Source: Paraburkholderia dinghuensis (GTDB taxonomy: Bacteria > Pseudomonadota > Gammaproteobacteria > Burkholderiales > Burkholderiaceae). From it: DNA of 64,000 nt. Positions 7,382-16,125 of the stretch are shown one piece after another (the first letter of the stretch is position 1; each line of letters starts with the position of its first letter). The notes beneath the pieces are model-generated. The model did no database searches. It was not told where the DNA came from and was given only the letters and a program-made list of their open reading frames with translations. The translations under genes were made by a program, and so were the position numbers. Where the stretch lies: the NCBI RefSeq assembly GCF_003837865.1, contig NZ_RQIS01000013.1, positions 118,785-182,784 of the forward strand, in the 5' to 3' direction.

Positions 7382-9225
7382 GCGAGCCGCGCTTTTCGAT
7401 CGGTATCGATCTGGGCACGACGCACAGCGCGCTGTCTTACGTCGACCTCACGGCAAGCGATGGCGAGAAAACCACCCAGGGCGTGCTGCCCATCGCGCAG
7501 CTCACCGCGCCTGGCACGCTCGAATCGCCCAGCCTGCTGCCTTCGTTTCTCTATCTGCCGCATCCCGGCGAACTGACGCCCGGCGATCTGACCTTGCCGT
7601 GGACGGCAAGCCGCGACTACGCGGTAGGCGAACTCGCGCGAAGCCGTGGTGCAGGCACGCCGATCCGCCTCGTGTCGAGCGCCAAAAGCTGGCTGTGCCA
7701 TCCCGGAGTGGACCGGCGCGCAGCGATCCTGCCGAACGACGCGCCACCCGAAGTCGCGCGCATTTCGCCGCTCGAAAGCTCGGTGCGCTATCTCACGCAT
7801 CTGCGCGAAGCCTGGGACCACGCGCATCCCGCGGCGCCTTTCGCCGAGCAGGACATCACCGTCACGATTCCCGCCTCGTTCGATCCGGCCGCGCGCGAGC
7901 TGACCGCCGAGGCTGCGCAGGCCGCCGGCTACGCACGCATGACGCTGCTGGAAGAGCCGCAGGCCGCGCTCTATAGCTGGATCCAGAAAAGCGGTGGCGC
8001 GTGGCGCAAAGAGGTGACGGTCGGCGACATCATTCTGGTCATCGACGTGGGCGGCGGTACGACCGACCTCTCGCTGATCGCCGTCGTCGAGCGCGAAGGC
8101 AATCTCGAACTCCATCGCGTCGCGGTCGGCGAGCACATTCTGCTCGGCGGCGACAACATGGACCTCGCGCTCGCGCACGTCGTCGCGCGCAAGCTCGCGG
8201 CGCAAGGCACGCAGGCCGATCCGTGGCAATTGCGCGCCCTCACTTACGCGTGCCGCTCGGCCAAGGAAACGCTGCTCTCCGACCCCGCCGCCGACGCCGT
8301 GCCGCTCGTCGTGCCGAGCCGCGGATCGAAGCTGATCGGCGGGTCGATCCGCACCGAACTCACGCGTGCCGAACTCACGCAGACGATTCTCGAAGGCTTC
8401 TTCCCGCCGGTCGATGCCGCAGCGCGCCCCGTGAGCCGCGCACGCGCGGGCCTCACGCAGCTCGGCCTGCCGTACGCGCAGGACGCCGGCATCACGCGGC
8501 ACCTGGCGGCGTTCCTCGGCAAGCAGGTCGGCGCGCTGGCCGAACTCCAGGGCCTCGCCACCGCTCCGGCCGAAAGTGCGAGCTTCCTGCACCCCACCGC
8601 CGTGCTGTTCAACGGCGGCGTGTTCAAGTCCGCGCTGCTGGCCGAACGGATTCTCGGCGTCCTGAACAACTGGCTCACCGCCGACGGCGCCGCGAGCGCA
8701 CGCCTGATCGGCGGCGCGGACCTCGATCTCGCCGTCGCGCGCGGCGCCGCGTACTACGGCTACGTGAAGCGCGGCAAAGGCGTGCGGATTCGCGGAGGCA
8801 CGGCGCGCGCTTACTACATCGCGATCGAGTCGGCCATGCCTGCCGTGCCCGGTCTCGAGCCGCCGGTGTCGGCGCTGTGCGTCGCACCCTTCGGCATGGA
8901 AGAAGGCACGGACGCCGCTCTGCCGCCGCAGGAATTCGGACTCGTGGTCGGCGAGCCGGTGCACTTCCGCTTCTTCGGATCGTCGGTCCGGCGGCAGGAT
9001 CAAGTCGGCACGATGCTCGACTACTGGTCGCCCGACGAACTGCAGGAACTCGAAGAAATCCAGGCGACGCTGCCGCCCGAAGGCCGCACGCCCGGCGACG
9101 TCGTGCCCGTGAAGCTGCACGCGCGCGTGACCGAAGCGGGCACGCTCGAACTCGAAGCGCTGTCGAGCGGCACGAACGAGCGCTGGAAAGTCGAATTCGA
9201 CGTGCGTGGCAGCGCCAACGCCTGA
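7378..9225 (+). CDS. Hsp70 family protein (first of two paralogues)
   Basis: 615 aa. The actin-like ATPase is clear: phosphate-1 loop GIDLGTTHSALSYV near residue 9, EEPQAALYSW, phosphate-2 loop DVGGGTTDLSLI near 222 and an adenosine-site segment LFNGGVFKSALL near 409. The remaining C-terminal stretch is shorter than and unlike the DnaK substrate-binding domain and has no EEVD-like tail, so this is not a second DnaK. It overlaps the DUF2760 stop and is followed after 5 nt by a second Hsp70. No DnaJ or GrpE partner is encoded nearby. Likely a specialised ATP-dependent chaperone or scaffold; client unknown. Confidence 0.9.
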   Translation: MSEPRFSIGIDLGTTHSALSYVDLTASDGEKTTQGVLPIAQLTAPGTLESPSLLPSFLYLPHPGELTPGDLTLPWTASRDYAVGELARSRGAGTPIRLVSSAKSWLCHPGVDRRAAILPNDAPPEVARISPLESSVRYLTHLREAWDHAHPAAPFAEQDITVTIPASFDPAARELTAEAAQAAGYARMTLLEEPQAALYSWIQKSGGAWRKEVTVGDIILVIDVGGGTTDLSLIAVVEREGNLELHRVAVGEHILLGGDNMDLALAHVVARKLAAQGTQADPWQLRALTYACRSAKETLLSDPAADAVPLVVPSRGSKLIGGSIRTELTRAELTQTILEGFFPPVDAAARPVSRARAGLTQLGLPYAQDAGITRHLAAFLGKQVGALAELQGLATAPAESASFLHPTAVLFNGGVFKSALLAERILGVLNNWLTADGAASARLIGGADLDLAVARGAAYYGYVKRGKGVRIRGGTARAYYIAIESAMPAVPGLEPPVSALCVAPFGMEEGTDAALPPQEFGLVVGEPVHFRFFGSSVRRQDQVGTMLDYWSPDELQELEEIQATLPPEGRTPGDVVPVKLHARVTEAGTLELEALSSGTNERWKVEFDVRGSANA

Positions 9226-9230
9226 GCTTG

Positions 9231-12029
9231 ATGAAGCAATACCTCGTCGGCATTGATCTCGGAACGAGCAACACGGTCGTCGCCTACGTCGAGGCGCGCG
9301 GCGGGGTGGACAACAGCGAGATCCGCGTCTTCGACGTCGATCAGCTCGTGGGTCTCGGCGAGGTGCATGCCGAACCGCTCCTGCCCTCCGCGCGCTATCA
9401 CCCGGCGCCGGGAGAACTCGCTGCGGACGATCTGCGCCTCCCATGGAGCGGCGCGCAACCAGGTGATGCGCCGCAGGCGGTGATCGGCGGGCTCGCGCGC
9501 ACGCTTGGCGCGCAGGTGCCGGGCCGGCTCGTGAGCAGTGCGAAGAGCTGGCTTTCGCACGCTTCGGTCGACCGTCTCGCGCCGATCCTCCCCTGGGGCG
9601 CGAGCGACGACGCGCAGAAGGTTTCGCCCGTCGCGGCGAGCGCCAGCTATCTCGCGCACGTGCGCGACGCCTGGAATGCGCGCTTCACGCATGCGCCGCT
9701 CGAAGATCAGGATGTGGTCCTCACCGTCCCGGCCTCGTTCGACGACGGCGCGCGTGCATTGACACTCGAAGCCGCGCGGCTCGCCGGATTGCCCGCGTTG
9801 CGCCTGCTCGAAGAACCGCAGGCCGCGTTCTACGACTGGCTGTACCACCATCGCACGACGCTCGACACCGAACTCGGAAAGACGCGCCTCGTGCTCGTTT
9901 GCGACGTGGGCGGCGGTACGACGGACCTCACGCTCATCAAGGTGCATGTCGAAGACGGCGAGCCGCGGTTGACGCGGATCGGCGTGGGCAATCATCTGAT
10001 GCTCGGCGGCGACAACATGGATCTCGCGCTGGCGCATCTCGTCGAAGCGCGACTCGCGGCCGGGCAACCGGCTGGCACGCGGCTAACGGCAGCGAGCCTC
10101 TCGCAGCTCGTCGAACGCTGTCGCGCCGCGAAGGAACAACTGCTCGACGAAGCGGCGCCCGATAGCGTCCCGATCACGCTGCTTGGCGCGGGTGCGCGGC
10201 TGGTGGGCGGCGCGCGCACGACGCAGCTGCGTCGTGAAGAAGTCGAACAGGTTGTCGTGGACGGCTTCTTTCCGAAGGGGGGCGCGGGCGACCTGCCGCG
10301 CCGCTCGCGCGCAGCACTCGTCGAGTTCGGCTTGCCCTACGCCGCCGATCCGGCCATCACGCGGCACATCGCTGCGTTCCTCGACCGGTTCGCCGCGCAA
10401 TCGCGCGATGCGTTGGGCGACACGTTGGCCGAAACCGAAGCGCCCACCGTGCCGGTGCCGGACACGCTGCTGCTCAATGGCGGCGTTTTTCGCGCGCAAG
10501 CCCTTTCGTCGCGCCTCGCCGATACGCTCGGCACATGGCGCGGGCAAGCGCTGCACGTCCTGCAAAACGACCAGCCGGATGTCGCCGTCGCGCGCGGCGC
10601 GGTGGCCTATGCGCTGGCCCGCGCGGGCGAGGCGCCGCGCATCGGCGGCGGCTCCGCGCGCAGTTATTTCCTCGTGCTCGACAGTGCCCCCGAAACGCAG
10701 CGAGGCGTTTGCCTCTTGCCGCGCGGCACGGAAGAAGCGCACGAAGTGCGTCTCGACGATCGCGTGTTCGCGTTGCGGCTCGGACACCCTGTGCAGTTCC
10801 ATCTGGTCTCCACGGTCGCCGATACGGCGTGGAAAGCAGGCGAGCTTGCCGATCTCTCGAGCGCCGACTTCGTGCGCCTGCCGCCGCTAGCAACGGTCGT
10901 GCAACGCATGGACGCAAACGCGCCGCGTGAGCGCGAGGTCAAGCTCACGACCTCGCTAACGGAACTCGGTACGCTCGAAGTGCGTTGCATCGCCACCGAC
11001 GATCCATCGCAACGATGGCTGCTGGAATTCCAGCTCCGGCGCGACGATAGGGGAAATAACGCCGAAGCGACGCAGCGTCATCCGTCGCTCGACGAAGCGA
11101 TCGGCCTCATCGATCGCGTGTTCGGACCACGGTCCGCGAGCGTCGATGCGAAGGAAGTGAAGCGTCTGCGCGCGCAACTCGAACAACGTCTCGGGCCGCG
11201 CGAAAGCTGGGATAGCGCGCTGCTTCGTGAACTGTTCGGCGCGCTCTGGGAGCGCTCGGGCCGGCGCCGGCGTTCCGCCGATCACGAACGGCTCTGGCTC
11301 AACCTCGCCGGCTACAGCGTGCGGCCGGGCTTCGGCTATCCGCTCGACGAGTGGCGCGTCGAACAACTGTGGACGCTGTTCGACGACGGCATCCAGCACG
11401 TCAATGACAGCCAGGTGTGGTCGGAGTGGTGGACGCTTTGGCGGCGCGCGGCTGGCGGGCTCTCCGAAGCGGCCCAGCAGCAGGTGCTCGAAGCCATGGA
11501 CTGGCTCGAAGCGGCAGCGGGCGCGAAGCGCCACAAACTGCCCTTCGATCCGTCGAAGCTGGGCCAGGGCGACATGGTTCGCTTGTACGCGTCGCTCGAA
11601 CACATCGACGTCGATCGCAAGATCCAGATTGCTGAACGCCTGCTTGCGCGGCTACAGCAGTCTTCGGAAAACCCGCAGAGCTGGTGGGCGGTCGGCCGGA
11701 TCGGTGCGCGCCGGCCGTTTTATGGCAGCGCGCATGGTGTCGTGCCGCCCGACGTGGCGACGCGCTGGATCGACGTCATCCTCGAACTGAACTGGCGCAA
11801 GGTCGAGCCCGCGATGTTTGCTGCCGTGCAGATCGCAAGGATGACCGGCGACCGCTCGCGCGATCTGCCGCAGACCGTGCGCGACACCATCATTCGGCGG
11901 CTCGAAGCGGCGAATGCACCGCTTGCATGGGTCGAGATGGTCCGCGAAGTGGTGTCGCTCGACAATGCCGATACCGGACGCGTATTCGGCGAATCGCTGC
12001 CTGCCGGATTGAAGTTGATCGGGGGATGA
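9231..12029 (+). CDS. Hsp70 family protein with long helical C-terminal domain
   Basis: The ATG at 9231, 5 nt after the previous stop, is chosen over a far longer open frame that only shadows the first Hsp70. The product is 932 aa. Residues 1-480 repeat the Hsp70 ATPase signatures (GIDLGTSNTVVAYV, DVGGGTTDLTLI, LLNGGVFRAQAL). After a linker near 600 comes a roughly 310-residue Trp- and Arg-rich helical region (LWERSGRRRRSADHERLWLN, VWSEWWTLWRRAAGG) reminiscent of DUF3731, which replaces the usual substrate lid. The two paralogues probably arose by tandem duplication with gain of this domain and may act as a heteromer. Confidence 0.9.
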   Translation: MKQYLVGIDLGTSNTVVAYVEARGGVDNSEIRVFDVDQLVGLGEVHAEPLLPSARYHPAPGELAADDLRLPWSGAQPGDAPQAVIGGLARTLGAQVPGRLVSSAKSWLSHASVDRLAPILPWGASDDAQKVSPVAASASYLAHVRDAWNARFTHAPLEDQDVVLTVPASFDDGARALTLEAARLAGLPALRLLEEPQAAFYDWLYHHRTTLDTELGKTRLVLVCDVGGGTTDLTLIKVHVEDGEPRLTRIGVGNHLMLGGDNMDLALAHLVEARLAAGQPAGTRLTAASLSQLVERCRAAKEQLLDEAAPDSVPITLLGAGARLVGGARTTQLRREEVEQVVVDGFFPKGGAGDLPRRSRAALVEFGLPYAADPAITRHIAAFLDRFAAQSRDALGDTLAETEAPTVPVPDTLLLNGGVFRAQALSSRLADTLGTWRGQALHVLQNDQPDVAVARGAVAYALARAGEAPRIGGGSARSYFLVLDSAPETQRGVCLLPRGTEEAHEVRLDDRVFALRLGHPVQFHLVSTVADTAWKAGELADLSSADFVRLPPLATVVQRMDANAPREREVKLTTSLTELGTLEVRCIATDDPSQRWLLEFQLRRDDRGNNAEATQRHPSLDEAIGLIDRVFGPRSASVDAKEVKRLRAQLEQRLGPRESWDSALLRELFGALWERSGRRRRSADHERLWLNLAGYSVRPGFGYPLDEWRVEQLWTLFDDGIQHVNDSQVWSEWWTLWRRAAGGLSEAAQQQVLEAMDWLEAAAGAKRHKLPFDPSKLGQGDMVRLYASLEHIDVDRKIQIAERLLARLQQSSENPQSWWAVGRIGARRPFYGSAHGVVPPDVATRWIDVILELNWRKVEPAMFAAVQIARMTGDRSRDLPQTVRDTIIRRLEAANAPLAWVEMVREVVSLDNADTGRVFGESLPAGLKLIGG

Positions 12030-12076
12030 GGCACGCACGGCCCCATCGTCCGGTCAGTTACGCTGCGTGGCCCGTG

Positions 12077-12790
12077 TCACGCTCGCTCGCGTAGCGCTGC
12101 AAGCGACACACGCTGACGCCCCTCTTCATCGAAGTTTTCCGGCATCAGCCACGCCGCGAACGCGCGCTTGATCGACGCCCATTCCGTATCGATGATCGAG
12201 AACCACGCCGTGTCGCGTGTACGTCCCTTGTACATCACCGCCTGGCGGAAGATTCCCTCATACGTAAAGCCCAGACGCTGCGCCGCCTTGCGCGAAGGCG
12301 CGTTGAGGCTGTCGCACTTCCACTCGTACCGGCGATAACCGAGCGTGTCGAAGGCATAGGCCATGAGCAGGTACTGCGCCTCCGTGGAGAGCGGCGTCTG
12401 CTGAAGCAGCGGCGAAAACGTCACGCTGCCCACTTCGATAACGCCGTTGGCCGGGTCCTGCCGCATCAGCGCCAACGTGCCCACTGCGCGACCCGTCTTG
12501 AGGTCGATCACCGCGTAGTGCTTCGGGTCCGCGCTGCGCGCCGCGCCTTCGGCGTAGCGGCGGAATTCGTCGACCGTCTCGAACGGGCCGACGGCCAGGT
12601 AGGTCCAGTTACGGCTATCGGGCGCGGCGCGATAGGCAGCGTGGAGATCGTCCGCGTGGCGCGCCGCGTCGAGCGGCTCGAGGCGGCACCAGGTACCAGT
12701 CAGGGTGACGTCGGCGGGGCGCTCGCGCGGCGTCCAGCCCGGGACCGGTTCGCCGATGGGTTGCCCGAATTCGTTAAGGCGCTGTGTCAA
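12077..12790 (-). CDS. GNAT family N-acetyltransferase (RimJ/RimL-like)
   Basis: The upstream frame has no good ATG; a TTG at 12790 preceded by GGGAG at 6-nt spacing is the best start and gives 237 aa beginning MTQRLNEFGQPIGE. The sequence CRLEPLDAARHADDL, a central GTLALMRQDPANGVIEVGSV and the C-terminal NAPSRKAAQRLGFTYEGIFR match the RimJ/RimL-type GNAT fold, with the LGFTYEG segment following the acetyl-CoA helix. The substrate may be a protein N-terminus or a small amine. It is convergent with the Hsp70 operon and diverges from the SET gene. Confidence 0.85.
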   Translation of the reverse strand: MTQRLNEFGQPIGEPVPGWTPRERPADVTLTGTWCRLEPLDAARHADDLHAAYRAAPDSRNWTYLAVGPFETVDEFRRYAEGAARSADPKHYAVIDLKTGRAVGTLALMRQDPANGVIEVGSVTFSPLLQQTPLSTEAQYLLMAYAFDTLGYRRYEWKCDSLNAPSRKAAQRLGFTYEGIFRQAVMYKGRTRDTAWFSIIDTEWASIKRAFAAWLMPENFDEEGRQRVSLAALRERA

Positions 12791-13043
12791 GGACTGCTCC
12801 CGCGAGTGTGATAGGTGAATCCAGAAGACTACGTCTTTCGTGGCACCTTCGGAAGGTCCACGCGACGACACTCTTGTGGAGCCACGAGTGAGCGTGTTTA
12901 ACGGACCGGTGGACTTCTGGCGGAACACGGAGGTGGGAGGCACGGCGCCTCGCCGCTACAGCTCAAACCGGGTAATACATCTTCAACACAACACGCAATA
13001 TTGCCCACCTATACTGCACGCAATCCACACCACCACAATCGAC

Positions 13044-13484
13044 ATGAGACGAATCACAGTGCGGCGCTCCCCGGTGCATGGCCGAGGCGTCTTCGCCTTG
13101 TGCGCCCTGCGCGCGGGCGAACGAATCTTCGAATACCGTGGCAAGGTGACCACCTGGCGCGAGGCTTCGCGTCACTGCGAGTCGCGCGCGGACTGCGCCC
13201 ACACGTTTCTGTTCGGTCTCTCCGATGGCCGCGTGATCGACGGAGGGCGCGGCGGCAACGGCGCGCGCTGGCTCAATCACGCCTGCAATGCGAATTGCGA
13301 AACAGTCGAGATCGACGGGCGCGTGTTCATCGACGCGATCTGCGATATCGACGCGGGCGCGGAACTCTTCATCGACTACGCGCTGGAACTCGAAAGCGAT
13401 GCGAGCGACGAGACGCGCTTGATGTACGTTTGCCGATGCGGCACGGGCGGCTGCCGCGGCACGATGCTGGGTGTCGGCGCGTAA
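13044..13484 (+). CDS. SET domain protein (putative lysine methyltransferase)
   Basis: The start at 13044 (MRRITVRRSPVHGRG) gives 146 aa, a minimal bacterial SET protein. Visible motifs are GRGVFALCALRAGERIFEY at the N-terminal SET strand, WLNHACNANC (the NHxCxxN SAM-binding and pseudoknot motif), ELFIDYAL with the catalytic tyrosine, and a C-terminal CRCGTGGCRG that resembles the zinc-binding post-SET cysteines. It may methylate a host protein; bacterial SET substrates are mostly unknown. An AT-rich tract lies just downstream (about 13600-13640). It looks monocistronic. Confidence 0.9.
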   Translation: MRRITVRRSPVHGRGVFALCALRAGERIFEYRGKVTTWREASRHCESRADCAHTFLFGLSDGRVIDGGRGGNGARWLNHACNANCETVEIDGRVFIDAICDIDAGAELFIDYALELESDASDETRLMYVCRCGTGGCRGTMLGVGA

Positions 13485-13731
13485 AGGCCGATCGCGAAGC
13501 GAGCGCCACTCGCTTCCACAAACTCCCCTCCACACACACAACGTTCGCCAAGGTCGCGAACCATCGATCACGGAAGCGCATCAGCACAGTTATTTCGACC
13601 AAAAAATCAATCAAATATATTAAAAATAACTGGCTGAAGATCAATATGATTGCGCAAACCACTCCTCCAGGCTAACCGCGCCGCCGGCGATACGGGCAGC
13701 GCAGGCCAGACATCCCGGATCAGGAACCGCC

Positions 13732-14853
13732 ATGCCGCGTCCCATCATCGCCCGCACTCATCCCGAAGCCGTCCGCCACAACCTCGGACTCGTCAAGCAG
13801 ACGGCGCCCCACTCGCGCGTCTGGGCCGTCGTCAAGGCCAACGCATACGGCCATGGCATCGAGCGGATCTATCCCGCGCTGGCGCAAGCCGACGGCATCG
13901 CCCTGCTCGATCTCGACGAAGCCGTGCGCGTGCGCGAACTGGGCTGGACGAAGCCGATCCTGCTGCTCGAAGGTGTATTCGAGCCCATCGACGTCGAAGT
14001 CGCGGACAGCCATCACCTCTCCGTCGCCGTCCACTGCGACGAGCAGTTGCAGTTGCTGGAATCGGCGAAGCTGCGCCAGCCCATCGACGTCATGCTCAAG
14101 ATGAACTCCGGCATGAACCGTCTCGGTTTTCGTCCGCATGCGTTCCGGCGAGCGTGGGAGCGTGCGTCGGCGCTGCCTTCGATCCGCTCAGTCGGGCTCA
14201 TGAGCCATTTCGCCAACGCCGATGATGGCGCGATCGATTGGCAACTCGATCAGTTCGACGCCGTCACACAGGACATTCCCGGCGAGCAGTCGCTTTCGAA
14301 CTCGGCGGGCGTGCTCTGGCATCCGCGCGCGCACCGCGACTGGGTGCGGCCCGGCACGATCCTCTATGGCGCGTCGCCCACGGGCGCGACGCGCCACGTC
14401 GCAGGCTTCGGGCTGCGCGCGGCGATGACGCTCACTAGCCGCGTCATCGGTGTGCAAACGCTCATGCCGCAGGAGACCGTCGGCTACGGGCGCACGTACC
14501 AGACAAGCCATCCGATGCGCATCGGCGTCGTCGCCTGCGGCTACGCAGACGGTTATCCGCGTCACGCACGCACCGGCACGCCCATTGCCGTCGATGGCGT
14601 GCGCACGCGCGTCGTCGGACGCGTCTCCATGGACATGCTGACCGTCGATCTCACGCCGTGCCCGCAGGCGACAATCGGGTCGTCGGTCGAACTCTGGGGC
14701 GACCGGGTAAAGGTCGACGACGTGGCCGAAGCGTCGGGCACGATCGGCTATGAACTGATGTGTGCGCTCGCGCGCCGCGTGCCGGTCGAAGTGGCAAGCG
14801 GCGTGACCACGGCGGAGCGCTCGCGGCTAGCCGAGTGCGTGACGACACTTTGA
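13732..14853 (+). CDS. alr: Alanine racemase
   Basis: 373 aa, full length for the fold-type III PLP racemases. VVKANAYGHG contains the PLP lysine K35. The second catalytic base is the tyrosine of VGYGRTY (about Y252). RVSMDMLTVDL near residue 300 is the conserved active-site segment. It interconverts L- and D-alanine for peptidoglycan. A catabolic DadX role cannot be excluded, but no dadA is adjacent. The gene stands alone, 247 nt after the SET gene, and converges with the following hydrolase gene. Confidence 0.93.
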   Translation: MPRPIIARTHPEAVRHNLGLVKQTAPHSRVWAVVKANAYGHGIERIYPALAQADGIALLDLDEAVRVRELGWTKPILLLEGVFEPIDVEVADSHHLSVAVHCDEQLQLLESAKLRQPIDVMLKMNSGMNRLGFRPHAFRRAWERASALPSIRSVGLMSHFANADDGAIDWQLDQFDAVTQDIPGEQSLSNSAGVLWHPRAHRDWVRPGTILYGASPTGATRHVAGFGLRAAMTLTSRVIGVQTLMPQETVGYGRTYQTSHPMRIGVVACGYADGYPRHARTGTPIAVDGVRTRVVGRVSMDMLTVDLTPCPQATIGSSVELWGDRVKVDDVAEASGTIGYELMCALARRVPVEVASGVTTAERSRLAECVTTL

Positions 14854-14907
14854 GCGAAGCGCGTCCGCTGCACGCAAGCGTCGGTCATTGCCGGTTTTGC
14901 GCTGACG

Positions 14908-15927
14908 CTAACGCAGATTCTCTTTGAAGAAGTCCACGACTGCCGCATTGAAGCGCCGATGAAACGCCGCGCGATCGAATCCGGGCGCCGACGTGCAAAT
15001 GTCCGGCACTTGCTGAGCAAGGGCGGCGGAACACGGCGCGAGAAAATCGTAGTGGCCCGCACCGGGCACGACGAAGTATTGCGGCGCGACCGGAAGGGCG
15101 TCATAAACGGCCTGCGCGTAAAAGGGCTGAGGCAGGATCTCGTCGGCGGCGGCACGCCATAGCTGGACCGGAACGCGAACGTTGGCTAGTCCGGCTTTCC
15201 CGAACGTATAGCCGAGCGCAGGCGCGGCGACTACCGCGGCCTTGATGCGCGGATCGGTGTCCGCGCCATCCGCGCGCGGCACGGCGAAGTTCACCGGCAC
15301 CGGACTGTTTGCGACGTACTTGCAGGTCCACTCGTCGGCATGATCGGCGCAATGCTCACTGACGAGACCAAGATCGTAGCGACCGCCGACTAGCGCCAGC
15401 ACCGTGAATCCGCCAGCGGAGAAGCCAAACGCGCCGACTTTTTGCGTCGAGAGGCTTGCCCGCCCGCTCCAGTGCTCGAGCATGAAGTCGAGCAGTTGGC
15501 TGACTTGCCTCGGTCGGTCGGAGATGAATAACGCGCGACTGTTGTCGAGGTAGTTGTCGCCGGGATGCGTCAGCGCGGCCACCACGAAGCCGGCCTTCGC
15601 GAGTGCGATCGCCGTATCGTAGTGCCCCGTGAACGAGCCACCCGTTCCGTGCGAGATGACGACGAGCGGCAGATCGGTGCCTCGAACGGCACCGCCCGTG
15701 ACCACGTCCTGCTCGTTCAAGCTCAGCGGTTCAGGCTTCTCGACCCCTTCGCTCGGGTACCAGATGCCTGCTTCGACGTGAGCGCCTCCAGGTGCGGTGT
15801 AGGTTAGCCGCTGGAACCCCACCGCTGCCTCGGCGCGCGAACCCGCAATGGCGAACAGGCCGCACACGGTCGCGAGCGCGGCAAAGCGGACGGCAGCAAA
15901 TCGAAAGGTACGCCCCAGGATTTCCAT
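14908..15927 (-). CDS. Secreted alpha/beta hydrolase (dienelactone hydrolase-like)
   Basis: The ATG at 15927 follows a strong GGGGGAG at 5-nt spacing and gives 339 aa. The N-terminus has a signal peptide (ALATVCGLFAIAGSRAEA). The nucleophile elbow is GFSAGG near residue 180, VVISHGTGGSF forms the oxyanion-hole region and a late GAGHYDFL supplies the catalytic histidine. Four or more cysteines (EHCADHADEWTCKY, APC, DIC) suggest periplasmic disulfides. The overall pattern, including THPGDNYLD, resembles predicted dienelactone hydrolases / platelet-activating-factor acetylhydrolase-like lipases. Substrate unknown. Confidence 0.85.
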   Translation of the reverse strand: MEILGRTFRFAAVRFAALATVCGLFAIAGSRAEAAVGFQRLTYTAPGGAHVEAGIWYPSEGVEKPEPLSLNEQDVVTGGAVRGTDLPLVVISHGTGGSFTGHYDTAIALAKAGFVVAALTHPGDNYLDNSRALFISDRPRQVSQLLDFMLEHWSGRASLSTQKVGAFGFSAGGFTVLALVGGRYDLGLVSEHCADHADEWTCKYVANSPVPVNFAVPRADGADTDPRIKAAVVAAPALGYTFGKAGLANVRVPVQLWRAAADEILPQPFYAQAVYDALPVAPQYFVVPGAGHYDFLAPCSAALAQQVPDICTSAPGFDRAAFHRRFNAAVVDFFKENLR

Positions 15928-16125
15928 GCGATCTCCCCCAAGTGGATTGCATGGATTGTAGTGAGCCGGAATCAGGGGCACTTGATCGAACTTGCTCTCA
16001 TTGCCGGACGTACGATCGCGACAATCGCAATCGTCAGGCAGGCGGCAAGGCGCGCCCGCTACCGGCGATGCCTCCTTCGCGTTGGCGACGAGCGCAAGCC
16101 TGCGGTTAGCGCGGACAGCCGTCGT

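Noticed and set aside
7126..9444. Long minus-strand open frame of 772 codons
   Set aside because: Antisense to the first Hsp70; Arg/His/Ala-rich composition with no domain, as expected for the complement of GC-rich coding DNA.
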